A stretch of DNA of 64,000 bases, taken from positions 2,188,501 to 2,252,500 of the forward strand of contig NZ_JAPFCC010000001.1 in assembly GCF_025562715.2 (NCBI RefSeq), given 5' to 3'. Origin of the DNA: Endozoicomonas gorgoniicola (GTDB taxonomy: Bacteria > Pseudomonadota > Gammaproteobacteria > Pseudomonadales > Endozoicomonadaceae). The first letter of the stretch is position 1; each line of letters starts with the position of its first letter. A program made the position numbers and the translations under genes. This document shows, in pieces, positions 51,848 through 59,554 of the stretch. The notes under the pieces were generated by a model. The model was not told the origin of the DNA, did no database searches, and saw only the letters and a program-made list of their open reading frames with translations.

Positions 51848-53181
51848 TGGCCAGGGAATCAACTCCGGTGCAACGATGTGCAATTTACACCCGCAAGTCC
51901 TCCCGGGAAGGTCTGGAGCAAGAATTCAACTCCCTGCATGCACAGCGGGAAGCCGCCATGGCGTATATCCATTCCCAGCAGCATGAGGGGTGGTTGCCAG
52001 TGGATGACCATTATGATGATGGCGGTTGCTCTGGTGGCAACATGGATCGTCCGGGGTTGCAACGATTGATGAAGGACATCGAAAGCAACAAAGTGGATAC
52101 GGTGGTGGTCTACAAAATTGACCGCCTGACCCGCTCGTTGACCGACTTTGCCAGACTGGTCGATTTTTTCGACGACCATCAGGTGAGCTTTGTGGCCGTT
52201 ACGCAACAGTTCAATACCACCAGCAGTATGGGCCGGTTGACCCTGAATATCCTTTTATCCTTTGCTCAGTTTGAAAGGGAAATGACGGGAGAACGAATCC
52301 GTGACAAGGTGGCCATGTCGAAACAGAAAGGCAAATGGATGGGCGGTGTGCCGCCTCTTGGGTACCTCGCCCACCAGCAAAAACTCAAAGTCCATCCTGA
52401 TGAAGCTGCCATCGTAGAAAAAGCCTTTTCTTATTTTCTGGAAACCGGCAGTGCCCTGAAAACCATCCATCGACTGAATGATGAAGGCCACCGCACACGC
52501 ATCATGAACAATCGGGATGGACAGCAAAGAGGCGGACAAAAATTTACGACCACCTATCTCTACAAACTATTGCACAACCGAACCTACCTTGGTGAAACCG
52601 GACACAAGGGCCAATGGTTCCGGGGCGAGCACCCCGCCATTATTTCAGAACACTTATGGCAAAAAGTACATACAGCATTAAGCCAGGGAGCAGCTCAACG
52701 TCGGCGTGAACAGGAATGGAAAAATGGTGCCGCCATGTTGAAAGGGGTGCTGCAAGATGAGCAAGGTGTAGCACTGGTTGCCACCCATACCCGCAAGCGG
52801 GGCAAACTGCACCGTTACTACGTCAGCAACAAAGCGATCAAGGAAGGCTACAGCCAACTATCTATTCCACCAATACCGGCAGAAACCATTGAGAATATTG
52901 TCACTGAAACGCTACAGGAGCTGATCATCACTCCGGAAATACGCTATCAAACCTGGCAGCTGATTCAGGATTCAGATACAGCCATCGATGAGCAACAAGT
53001 GACATCAGGGCTGGCCAGTTTAGGGGAAATATGGCCTGAGCTGTTCCCTGAAGAACAGGCGCGATTGATCCGGCTGATGGTCGAACGAATTGTCGTGTCA
53101 GAACAATCGTTGGAAATGGAATTACACAGTGAAGGCGTTCTTGAGGCGGCTATGGAATTAAGCCAGGAGGGTAACCGATGA
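51844..53181 (+). CDS. Large serine recombinase (phage integrase type)
   Basis: A 445-residue protein. The resolvase domain (1-155) has CAIYTRKSSREGLEQEFNSL with the nucleophile Ser, YDDGGCSGGNMDRPGLQRLM, VVVYKIDRLTRSLTDF and SFAQFEREMTGERIRDK. The Recombinase domain starts at GKWMGGVPPLGYLAHQQKLK, and the region after about 290 binds DNA. It should integrate and excise the prophage by cutting both strands at att sites. No att pair can be recognised by eye. The gene is intact even though the prophage is not. Confidence 0.92.
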   Translation: MMARESTPVQRCAIYTRKSSREGLEQEFNSLHAQREAAMAYIHSQQHEGWLPVDDHYDDGGCSGGNMDRPGLQRLMKDIESNKVDTVVVYKIDRLTRSLTDFARLVDFFDDHQVSFVAVTQQFNTTSSMGRLTLNILLSFAQFEREMTGERIRDKVAMSKQKGKWMGGVPPLGYLAHQQKLKVHPDEAAIVEKAFSYFLETGSALKTIHRLNDEGHRTRIMNNRDGQQRGGQKFTTTYLYKLLHNRTYLGETGHKGQWFRGEHPAIISEHLWQKVHTALSQGAAQRRREQEWKNGAAMLKGVLQDEQGVALVATHTRKRGKLHRYYVSNKAIKEGYSQLSIPPIPAETIENIVTETLQELIITPEIRYQTWQLIQDSDTAIDEQQVTSGLASLGEIWPELFPEEQARLIRLMVERIVVSEQSLEMELHSEGVLEAAMELSQEGNR

Positions 53182-53624
53182 CATTGAAAAGTGACGGTCA
53201 GCGACAGCTGAGTTATGACTCTGAAAAGCGGCTACTGAAAGTCGTGCTGCCTATTCGCTTCTCTCGACGGGGTGGGCGAACACACATCCTGACGCCAGAT
53301 GGCCAGCCACTGGTAAGACCCTCGAAAGCAGCACCGCCATCACCCTTGCGTGAACTATTGGTGCGCTCGCATCAATGGCATGAATGGCTGGATAAGGGCA
53401 AATTTCGAACGGTAAAGGAAATAGCAGAGAAGGAAGGGATCAAAAACAAAAACTACCCGTATTTCATCATGTCCCTGTATTCACTGGCACCGGGAATACA
53501 GGAGATCATTTTGACGGGGGAAGGTGTTGATCGGTTGCGTTCAATCAAAGACATTCGACAAGTGGAATTGCCTGACGAGTGGGAGCTGCAGGAGGCTGCT
53601 CTTTTTCATCCGTCAGAAGAGTAA
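53178..53624 (+). CDS. Recombinase-associated phage protein
   Basis: A 148-residue basic protein. The first half has LPIRFSRRGGRTHILTPDGQ. The second half looks like a HTH (KFRTVKEIAEKEGIKNKNYP, YFIMSLYSLAPGIQEIIL). Proteins of this kind follow serine recombinase genes in many phages and may be a recombination helper; no experiment is known to me. It overlaps the recombinase gene by 4 bases. Confidence 0.65.
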   Translation: MTLKSDGQRQLSYDSEKRLLKVVLPIRFSRRGGRTHILTPDGQPLVRPSKAAPPSPLRELLVRSHQWHEWLDKGKFRTVKEIAEKEGIKNKNYPYFIMSLYSLAPGIQEIILTGEGVDRLRSIKDIRQVELPDEWELQEAALFHPSEE

Positions 53625-53817
53625 TCACGGTATACTGGGAGCCCATTAATGGCGCGTACAGTCCAAGGACTCCTCAGGATATGAAAGCCCTCCCCTTCTC
53701 TGGATTCACTCTCATTGCAATATTAATCGCACCGGCAAACGCTGCCGTTGTAAAAATGAGTAACAGTGGGATCTTTCACCCATCCGAATCCTCGCATTAC
53801 AGTCGAACGAAAGATAT

Positions 53818-55144
53818 GGCTCTTTTACAGGTTGGCTGATCATTTTACAGCCTCCTGCCTGATTTTAAGATAGAGGTAATCAAGATCATTGTAGCCACAA
53901 GCTTTGTAGATAATCCGTTTGATGACTCCATTGAAAGCTTCAATCTTCGCGCTGGTTATACGATGATGGCAGTACGACAGCAAGCCCTCTCTTGCCCTGT
54001 CCAAGCCCTTAGCAAACCTCTTAAGTTCTGCAATTCCGGTTTCTTTTGCTAACTCTATCCATCTATCCAGAAACTTGCCGGCACACGCTTTGTACGTGTA
54101 CGTCCATAGCTGTTTGAGCATGTCTTTCAGGATGTAAGCCTGATTGAGATCCTCGTTCATGCTCAAGAGCTCTTTCAGACTGCTTTCTCGCTTTGGAGTC
54201 AGGTTCTCAGGGTTCATGAACAGGTTGAACCGCTGACCCTTGATAAAGGGCTTGTTCTCTTCTTCAGCCTGACGCCACTCCCTGCGCCTTATCTGATCTA
54301 TCACATCATTATAATTGGCAATAATGTGAAACTTGTCGTATACAATATCCGCATTGGGCAAGTGCTCTTTCACCGAAGCCTGATAGCTGCCACCACGGTC
54401 TATGCCAACACACTCGATGCTCGCTTTTTGCTCTTCAGTCAGGCTGCTCAAGAACTCATCCAGAGTCTCTTTTCGCTTGCCTTCACCAAGGAAGAGGGTT
54501 TCTCCTGAGTCGGCGTTAAGAACAACGGTAAGATACTGATGGCCTTTGCCAATGGATTTTTCGTCAATGAGCAGAGCGCGAATACCGTCACGCTTTGGAG
54601 CTGGAAGCATTCTCAGCAGCATCTCTTTATCCCAACGACGGGCAGTACCACCGGATATAGCAATGAATTCAGGCACCTTGTCGCAGGGCATATAGCGACA
54701 TAAATGGCTGACGTGTCGTTTAAGGCGATCGGTTGCCTGAGCCTTGGGAGTTAAACCAGGAATAGTAACGGTTTCAATATTGTTGCAGTGTGAGCAGCGG
54801 CCCTGAAAAGCTGTGAAGAGAAGATTTACCTGTAGAACTCCCAGTGGTAAATCCTGGACACACCGATCTTTTGTCTTCATTTGTCCCATAGGGGTTTCAC
54901 ATTGACTGCATTTCTCGTGCTGAATTCGGCCATCCCTGCGGAGATAGACAAAAGCTTGTTTGACTTCCCAATCAATATCAATCTGCTCGATTACCCAGCC
55001 GGGAAATGCGAACATAGGACGTAGTGAGGGTGTTGTACACATGTCTGATCCTTCAGAAATTTTGATCTGTTCAAATCAATCTTTCCTGAAAGGCTATTTC
55101 TGTTGCAACCCCTCATTTTCCATCAGCCAACCTGTAAAAGCCCC
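53818..55144 (-). mobile_element. ISL3-family element (1327 bp, 8-bp TSD)
   Basis: Imperfect inverted ends GGCTCTTTTACAGGTTGGCTGA (left, first 20 bases clear) and GGGGCTTTTACAGGTTGGCT (right, read inward). A perfect 8-bp duplication AAAGATAT flanks it at 53810-53817 and 55145-55152. It encodes one transposase. Confidence 0.93.
53840..55042 (-). CDS. ISL3-family transposase
   Basis: A 400-residue transposase. The N-terminal zinc-binding domain has CSQCETPMGQ and CSHCNN. The catalytic part has LLIDEKSIGKGHQYLTVVLN and CVGIDRGGSYQASVKEHLPN with KFHIIANYNDVIDQIRR, all typical for ISL3. The C-terminal HHRITSAKIEAFNGVIKRI carries the late Glu. It is intact. Confidence 0.9.
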   Translation of the reverse strand: MCTTPSLRPMFAFPGWVIEQIDIDWEVKQAFVYLRRDGRIQHEKCSQCETPMGQMKTKDRCVQDLPLGVLQVNLLFTAFQGRCSHCNNIETVTIPGLTPKAQATDRLKRHVSHLCRYMPCDKVPEFIAISGGTARRWDKEMLLRMLPAPKRDGIRALLIDEKSIGKGHQYLTVVLNADSGETLFLGEGKRKETLDEFLSSLTEEQKASIECVGIDRGGSYQASVKEHLPNADIVYDKFHIIANYNDVIDQIRRREWRQAEEENKPFIKGQRFNLFMNPENLTPKRESSLKELLSMNEDLNQAYILKDMLKQLWTYTYKACAGKFLDRWIELAKETGIAELKRFAKGLDRAREGLLSYCHHRITSAKIEAFNGVIKRIIYKACGYNDLDYLYLKIRQEAVK

Positions 55145-55219
55145 AAAGATATTAAACCTTATTAGACAGAGGAAACCTGCCTTAGTATTTTTTAAGTATT
55201 TGAGAATTTCGAACAGGTA

Positions 55220-56032
55220 CTAAATATCAAGAATATCATACCAGTAGTTAATTCTATCTTTATTTAATGACTTCGAAGGTTTAACTTTTCGACCATATCT
55301 TTTAGATTCAATTAAGAATTTTGCTTCGTAATAATAGTCTTTATCATCATCATACTTTTTATATTTTGGGTGAATCTCTGACCAATCTGGCATCTCATTA
55401 GATAAACTACTGCCACCTTTACAGATCAATGCTTTTATCATTTGATAGAAGTTGATATAATTTTCGACATTAATTTCTCTATTTATTTTTGAAGTCCATT
55501 TCATTTTTGGCTTGGCAGGAACCGAGTCATATGACTGCAAAAACCCAGAGGGATGATAATTTTTAAATCTCACATTTCTCAAGTAGTATGCCTGAGTGTT
55601 ATTCCTGAAAACCTTATAAAAATCCTTCTCAATTCCCCATAATGTGTCACAAGTTATTTCTGACATATTTAAATCCCCTACCCATAAACTGGAAGATAAA
55701 ATCAAGAAACCACCTTTGTCTCCACCAATTAATATAGCGGGGTATTCATCAATTTTAAATTTTGTTCCTTGAATTCTAAATTTTTCAGCATACTCAGAAG
55801 CATCCTCAAATGTAAAAAAAGAAAAGACACTACTACTTTTTTCAATAGAAGTGTTTCCATTCCAGTCAACCCATTTATTCCTAGTTTCAGATTCAAAATA
55901 GTTTCTTATCATTTTTACAGAAATTGGAGTCTCTTTTTTAATTATCTTTTTATATTTGTGATAAATATTAGTATCACCAAAATTCTGAAAAATTGCAGTA
56001 TTCTGAAAAATTGTAGCTTTACTTAAACTCAT
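55220..56032 (-). CDS. Cassette gene of unknown function
   Basis: A 270-residue AT-rich gene. The protein is rich in Lys, Asn, Tyr and Phe (FSFFTFEDASEYAEKFRIQG, DEYPAILIGGDKGGFLILSS) and has no domain I recognise. AT content is clearly higher than in the prophage next to it, which points to separate origin. It is the last of a row of minus-strand genes that I read as gene cassettes; its upstream junction has GCGTTTAGTGCC, close to an attC core. Confidence 0.65.
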   Translation of the reverse strand: MSLSKATIFQNTAIFQNFGDTNIYHKYKKIIKKETPISVKMIRNYFESETRNKWVDWNGNTSIEKSSSVFSFFTFEDASEYAEKFRIQGTKFKIDEYPAILIGGDKGGFLILSSSLWVGDLNMSEITCDTLWGIEKDFYKVFRNNTQAYYLRNVRFKNYHPSGFLQSYDSVPAKPKMKWTSKINREINVENYINFYQMIKALICKGGSSLSNEMPDWSEIHPKYKKYDDDKDYYYEAKFLIESKRYGRKVKPSKSLNKDRINYWYDILDI

Positions 56033-56085
56033 AACAATTATATTTACACGTAATCTAAAGATTTAGTATTGGCACTAAACGCCTC

Positions 56086-56277
56086 GGCTCTTTTCCAATT
56101 AAGGGTTGAGGGCTAAAATGTACCGGAAAAATCATATTCTCAGCATAAGTAGCGACTTTACTATGCTGATCTCATGCTTAAAATGCAGATTCTCGATTCT
56201 TTTTTAAGCCAAAATCAGGTTTTTATCGGAACGTTCATGCCATAAGTATACTTTCAACCTTTAAGTGGAAAAGAGCC
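56086..56277. mobile_element. Possible 192-bp MITE with ISL3-like ends
   Basis: The ends are inverted repeats of about 24 bases: GGCTCTTTTCCAATTAAGGG at the left and, read inward, GGCTCTTTTCCACTTAAAGG at the right. They resemble the ISL3 ends nearby (GGCTCTTTTACAGG). There is no gene inside. The flanks show no clear duplication. It lies in the cassette junction upstream of 55220-56032. Confidence 0.5.
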
Positions 56278-56298
56278 CCTGACCCCGTTTCGTGAGCG

Positions 56299-56458
56299 AC
56301 ACAATTAGCATTAAACGACAGTTCTCTCAGTAAACTCGGGCTTGTTTCCCTGAAAGACTTTTGGATCAGGTTTCACCATCCTCGGTGAATCGCCCGGTGC
56401 GGACCCGCATGCCGGTGTGGTGTGGGGAGAGCTGGAGAAAGACCAGTTCTTACCCGAT
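56299..56458 (+). mobile_element. 3' remnant of a group IIC-attC-type intron (second copy)
   Basis: Nearly the same sequence as 6815-6975: the RT tail LALNDSSLSKLGLVSLKDFW then IRFHHPR and stop, a domain V-like hairpin (GCCCGGTGCGGACCCGCATGCCGGTG) and domain VI (GAGAGCTGGAGAAAGACCAGTTCTTACCCGAT). It ends at 56458, flush with TTAGC, which is both the attC core and the reverse stop codon of the lipoprotein gene. The 5' part is gone. Confidence 0.75.
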
Positions 56459-56935
56459 TTAGCTTTCTTTTGCGACCAAGAACTCAGCTATTTCTTCTGC
56501 ATGCATTCTGGCTATATCTTGCATATCTCCAATGGCCATTAGGTTATAGCTTGAGACTGTTGACTTTCCGATGATATTTCCATTTAAATCCTTCACGGTA
56601 ACTTCCGAATCGACACCATCCTTACCCGCAAAGATGCCAAACATAGCCCGAGTGAAGCCTGACCTCATTCTATAATCAACTATTTCGATACTAATGCTAT
56701 TGCCTCGTTCTGAACTATACAATGAGTTTAGTTTCAGCTCTTGTTTTAAATATGACTGTATTGCTAAAGAAAAATGATCTGGTGCTTGAGCACTTCGATC
56801 CTCCACTGTGATTTCCTTGAAATAAGGAGAAGACACAACTTCACTGCTCGAAATAGGATTAGAAACTTTCGATGTACTTGAACAAGCTGACAGTATCAAA
56901 GATACACATACTATAAATATTTTTTTACTAATCAT
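56459..56935 (-). CDS. Predicted outer-membrane lipoprotein
   Basis: A 158-residue protein. The N-terminus is a lipoprotein signal peptide with lipobox LSAC (Cys about residue 18). The body (YFKEITVEDRSAQAPDHFSL, ISIEIVDYRMRSGFTRAMFG, DSEVTVKDLNGNIIGKSTVS) resembles YajG/DUF4410-type lipoproteins with a mixed alpha-beta domain. It would be anchored in a membrane facing the periplasm. Function is unknown. The stop codon overlaps the attC-like core. Confidence 0.7.
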   Translation of the reverse strand: MISKKIFIVCVSLILSACSSTSKVSNPISSSEVVSSPYFKEITVEDRSAQAPDHFSLAIQSYLKQELKLNSLYSSERGNSISIEIVDYRMRSGFTRAMFGIFAGKDGVDSEVTVKDLNGNIIGKSTVSSYNLMAIGDMQDIARMHAEEIAEFLVAKES

Positions 56936-57023
56936 TTAAACTACTCGCTTTTTAAGTTTATTTTTAGTAAACACATTTTTATTCTCTGATTTATCTACTG
57001 ATATTTCTCAGTTATTGATGAAA

Positions 57024-57205
57024 GCTAACGCCTAGCTCAAGGGCATGAACTTATGGGGTGAAAGTCCCCTGTGGGTAAACCAGTATCGGATCTGGAGCCT
57101 AATAAGCCCACCGATGGTAACCGTTACAACAGGCTCGGCGGACTATGGTGGACCCGTATGCCGGTGTGGTAGAGAGAGCTGGAGAAAGACCAGCTCTTAC
57201 CCGAT
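57024..57205 (+). mobile_element. Internally deleted group IIC-attC-type intron in a cassette junction
   Basis: Between the half-site GCTAACGCCTAGCTCAAGGGC (57024) and TTAGGTGC (57206) lies intron-like sequence. An internal hairpin GGGGTGAAAGTCCCC is followed by a domain V/VI-like end (GACCCGTATGCCGGTGTGGT, GAGCTGGAGAAAGACCAGCTC, TTACCCGAT). No RT sequence is left. The two half-sites together make an ordinary attC, so the intron sits inside it, opposite to the cassette genes. Confidence 0.65.
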
Positions 57206-57979
57206 TTAGGTGCAAATTGCACGACACTTTGGAAATTGACTACAGCCCCAAAATTTGTTGCCTGCATTTGCACCTTTTTTTGATACTCTTTGAATCATTG
57301 CACTGCCACATTTTGGACAGCTTTTCTCTGACTCTTTCTTTGCTTTTATTTCCCGTACATGCTGCACATGCTCTCTATTGGTTTTGGGAGATGGTTTTAG
57401 CCGTCCTGACTCAATTTTTTTAATCAATGCTTCTTTCTCTGTGGTAGAGAATATAATTTCGTTTCTAGATTTTATATAACGAATTAGACCGCCAGCATAG
57501 GTGACATTTTCAGGCATCTCTGTTTTGAACTCACTATTACCAACAAAAACAATGACTGAAAATATTTTTGAGTCAGAGATTGCAAGACACGATGCTAGCG
57601 TTTTTGCGTGTTTATAATTTTGGTGTAATGGATTCTGGAATTTACTGGTGTGTTTAAATATTTTTTGCGTCCACTGCTTCTGTTTCTCAGAACCAAAAAT
57701 CCAACCATTCATGTTCTTTGTTTCAATGACGAAAATCCCATTTTCTGAAACCAAGATATGGTCTATTTGTGTTGAGCCATCTTCTGTTGGTAAGGTAATA
57801 TTTTTGATGAGGTAGTATTTTCTTTTATCAAGCTTAATCTTTATTGCAAGGTTTACAGTTGCTTCCCCGAGAATTCCCTTAAACCAGGGAGACTTGAAAA
57901 GTCTAACTAGAATTAGCAGTGGTATGATATACCAGAATGTTGGTATGACATTCATTATTATTTGTGTAAAATCTATCAT
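57206..57979 (-). CDS. NERD-domain membrane protein with a zinc-ribbon tail
   Basis: About 257 residues from the ATG at 57979. One membrane helix lies near the start (TFWYIIPLLILVRLF). A NERD nuclease-related domain follows (KGILGEATVNLAIKIKL, QIDHILVSENGIFVIETKNM, with the D and E-x-K of the nuclease fold). The C-terminus is a topoisomerase-type zinc finger (SCPKCGSAMIQRVSKKGANA, CSQFPKC). Such proteins may cut or process nucleic acid and appear in cassettes and defence islands; a defence role is inference. The stop codon overlaps the attC core TTAGGTG. Confidence 0.8.
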   Translation of the reverse strand: MIDFTQIIMNVIPTFWYIIPLLILVRLFKSPWFKGILGEATVNLAIKIKLDKRKYYLIKNITLPTEDGSTQIDHILVSENGIFVIETKNMNGWIFGSEKQKQWTQKIFKHTSKFQNPLHQNYKHAKTLASCLAISDSKIFSVIVFVGNSEFKTEMPENVTYAGGLIRYIKSRNEIIFSTTEKEALIKKIESGRLKPSPKTNREHVQHVREIKAKKESEKSCPKCGSAMIQRVSKKGANAGNKFWGCSQFPKCRAICT

Positions 57980-58043
57980 TTTGACTCGAACTCGATATTG
58001 GTTTTTGACCATTTGTTGAACAAAGTGGAACTATTTTTTGAAT

Positions 58044-58220
58044 CAAACCACTAAGCTGCAAAAATTAAAAAATTGTCTTTTTAGTCAATAATTTCTGAAC
58101 TCATTAACAGGAAAAAACGACAGAAGAATTATAAAGTGTAGCAAATCTACGACTGTGCGGAGAGCTGAAGAAAAAGCTATTTCCCATAAACTACTCCGAG
58201 TAGTTGTCAAGTCCGGGCTT
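58044..58220. mobile_element. Short derivative of the IS91-like element (177 bp)
   Basis: The left 65 bases match 9718-9790 (AAAATTGTCTTTTTAGTCAA shared) and the right 110 bases match 15680-15861 (AAAAAGCTATTTCCCATAAA and GTAGTTGTCAAGTCCGGGCTT shared). The middle, with both genes, is missing. It is a non-autonomous element placed at the GTTGAAC box of an attC-like site, the same kind of site as the larger relative uses. Confidence 0.65.
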
Positions 58221-58275
58221 GTTCAACAATCGGATAAGATTGCGGCTGCGCGCAATCTATCCTTATTCGTTATGT
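58221..58275. other. attC-like recombination site
   Basis: A 55-bp imperfect palindrome from GTTCAAC to GTTATGT, nearly identical to 15862-15916. The arms GGATAAGATTGCG and CGCGCAATCTATCC pair around GGCTG. It lies 5 bases from the stop of the RDD gene, the expected place for the attC of that cassette. Confidence 0.65.
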
Positions 58276-58279
58276 GTCG

Positions 58280-58765
58280 TTAACTCCCTGCAAATTCTAC
58301 CTTTTCAACGCCTTTGTTTTTAGGACGAATAACTACAGTGCCAGCCATTTTGTCATGCCAACCTTGTTTTTTGCTGTCCCAAGCTACCCACAAAATACCT
58401 AGACCAAGTGGAAGAGTTGCAACGATGTAGCCTAAATAGCGGATAATACATTGCTTTATTGTTGGTGAGTTGCCAGTTGCAGCATCTACCACGATTGCCT
58501 TTACAGCCATTTTTCCCGGAGTTGCTGATTTATAAAACCAAAAGAGCATTGTTGCTATAAAAGGCATCACGTACGAAAGTAAAAAATCTGCACCACCAAT
58601 GACAAGAGTATCGTTGTGTATTATTTCATCTCCATAGATCATGTATAAAAGTGGGTATGTAGCAAAGAGAATTATTATTCCATCAATTAATGAAGCTCCT
58701 ACTCTAATCCAAAATCCTGAATATTCATATGCCGCTCCAAATTTCCCTACTGCTTGATTGTTCAT
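58280..58765 (-). CDS. RDD-family membrane protein
   Basis: A 161-residue protein. The RDD signature is GFWIRVGASLIDGIIILFAT, followed by the second helix (FLLSYVMPFIATMLFWFY), ATPGKMAVKAIVVDA and a third helix (YLGYIVATLPLGLGILWVAW) before KKQGWHDKMAGTVVI. RDD proteins are small inner-membrane proteins; some act in ion exchange. The ATG at 58765 follows AAAGGAG. It belongs to a cassette with its attC at 58221-58275. Confidence 0.85.
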   Translation of the reverse strand: MNNQAVGKFGAAYEYSGFWIRVGASLIDGIIILFATYPLLYMIYGDEIIHNDTLVIGGADFLLSYVMPFIATMLFWFYKSATPGKMAVKAIVVDAATGNSPTIKQCIIRYLGYIVATLPLGLGILWVAWDSKKQGWHDKMAGTVVIRPKNKGVEKVEFAGS

Positions 58766-58799
58766 TAATACTCCTTTATGAGATTTTTGTTGATGTTTA

Positions 58800-58909
58800 C
58801 GATAGACACATAATCGGGATAGGGCAGAGCCTCTCGACTCCGCTCCCCCCAGCCGAGTTAGACTCGACTGGGGGCTGGAGGTTAGAAGCCTCCGGTCCGG
58901 CTACCCGAT
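58800..58909. mobile_element. Two facing group II intron 3' ends in a cassette junction
   Basis: On the plus strand GGGGCTGGAGG...CTACCCGAT ends at 58909 before TTATGTT. On the minus strand GGAGTCGAGAGGCTCTGCCC then TATCCCGAT ends near 58807 before TATGTGTC. Both look like domain VI ends of group IIC-attC introns, facing in opposite directions and joined in the middle. No RT or domain V is left. Confidence 0.5.
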
Positions 58910-58935
58910 TTATGTTTCGCTGTCGATTCTTGGAT

Positions 58936-59196
58936 TTATTCTAAAGCACCTTCTATTTCATAATCATCATCTGGATATGCTTCACCGGTTATGCATGAAA
59001 AACATGCCATCCAACCACAAGCCGATGAACCTATAACCCAAATATCATTACCGCAACTGCACTTTTCCCCAGCTTTGTATGATTTGACTAAGCTGTTAAG
59101 TGATTCAATTAAATTCTCTTTGTTAGTTGAGGGGTTGGACTGGATATGCTTTTTAACATATTCAGAAACTGAAATTGGTTCAAATCCTGATTTCAT
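58936..59196 (-). CDS. Small Cys-rich cassette protein
   Basis: An 86-residue protein. The first part is helical (SVSEYVKKHIQSNPSTNKEN). The second has Cys in EKCSCGNDIWVIGSSACGWM and ACFSCITGEAYPDDDYE, which may bind a metal. No family recognised. It lies 39 bases after the stop of 59236-59544 with no attC between, so the two probably share one cassette and one transcript. Confidence 0.6.
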   Translation of the reverse strand: MKSGFEPISVSEYVKKHIQSNPSTNKENLIESLNSLVKSYKAGEKCSCGNDIWVIGSSACGWMACFSCITGEAYPDDDYEIEGALE

Positions 59197-59235
59197 ATCA
59201 ATTACTTCTTTTGAGAAAAATTCAATTATAGCTTT

Positions 59236-59544
59236 TTATGAAGCTTTAACATATTTTGCAAGCTTCATTCCTTTACTGATTTCCGTCACATATGAAAGCT
59301 GATTTTTTGCTATAGAAGTAAGTTCTTTTTGAGAAATACCTACTTCTTTAATTTCTGCTGCATACTTGATACCGAATAAATGTATCATAACAACAGTTTC
59401 TTTATCTGGATAGTTGAAATACATCTCATTCAATTTTTGACCTAAATCTTCTTTTGTTATTCCTACTTCACTCTTGGTATAGAAACATAACGCCGCAATT
59501 ACCGGCGGAAACAAAGTAGGTTTAAGTGTGCTATTCAAGCACAC
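59236..59544 (-). CDS. Small cassette protein of unknown function, uncertain start
   Basis: The frame gives up to 102 residues. The credible part begins near YTKSEVGITKEDLGQKLNEM and continues HLFGIKYAAEIKEVGISQKE, mostly helical. The first 19 codons read through an inverted repeat and an attC-like end (GGCGTTATGTTTC), so they are not native coding sequence. No good start codon follows until MYFNYPDKE. The gene may have lost its start, or it may use a rare one. It is probably cotranscribed with the Cys-rich gene. Confidence 0.5.
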   Translation of the reverse strand: MCLNSTLKPTLFPPVIAALCFYTKSEVGITKEDLGQKLNEMYFNYPDKETVVMIHLFGIKYAAEIKEVGISQKELTSIAKNQLSYVTEISKGMKLAKYVKAS

Positions 59545-59554
59545 TTAAACCTAC
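59516..59554. repeat. Perfect 16-bp inverted repeat at a cassette junction
   Basis: GTAGGTTTAAGTGTGC and its exact complement are separated by TATTCAA. It overlaps the stop codon of the gene at 59551-60150 and forms a strong hairpin on either strand. It may be part of an unusual attC (a GCGTTATGTTTC core lies 25 bases away) or serve as a terminator without a T run. Confidence 0.7.

Larger units (their letters stand above)
53681..55165 (+). pseudogene. Small secreted protein split by ISL3
   Basis: ATG 53681 opens MKALPFSGFTLIAILIAPAN with a clear signal peptide cleaved near NAA. The mature part begins VVKMSNSGIFHPSESSHYSR. ISL3 interrupts it at 53817. Removing the element and one duplication gives SRTKDIKPY and a TAG at 55165, 49 residues in all. 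The KMSNSGI.H...S..Y.RTK pattern resembles the start of longer secreted HNH-nuclease-like proteins, so even the restored gene may be a shortened relic. Confidence 0.5.
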
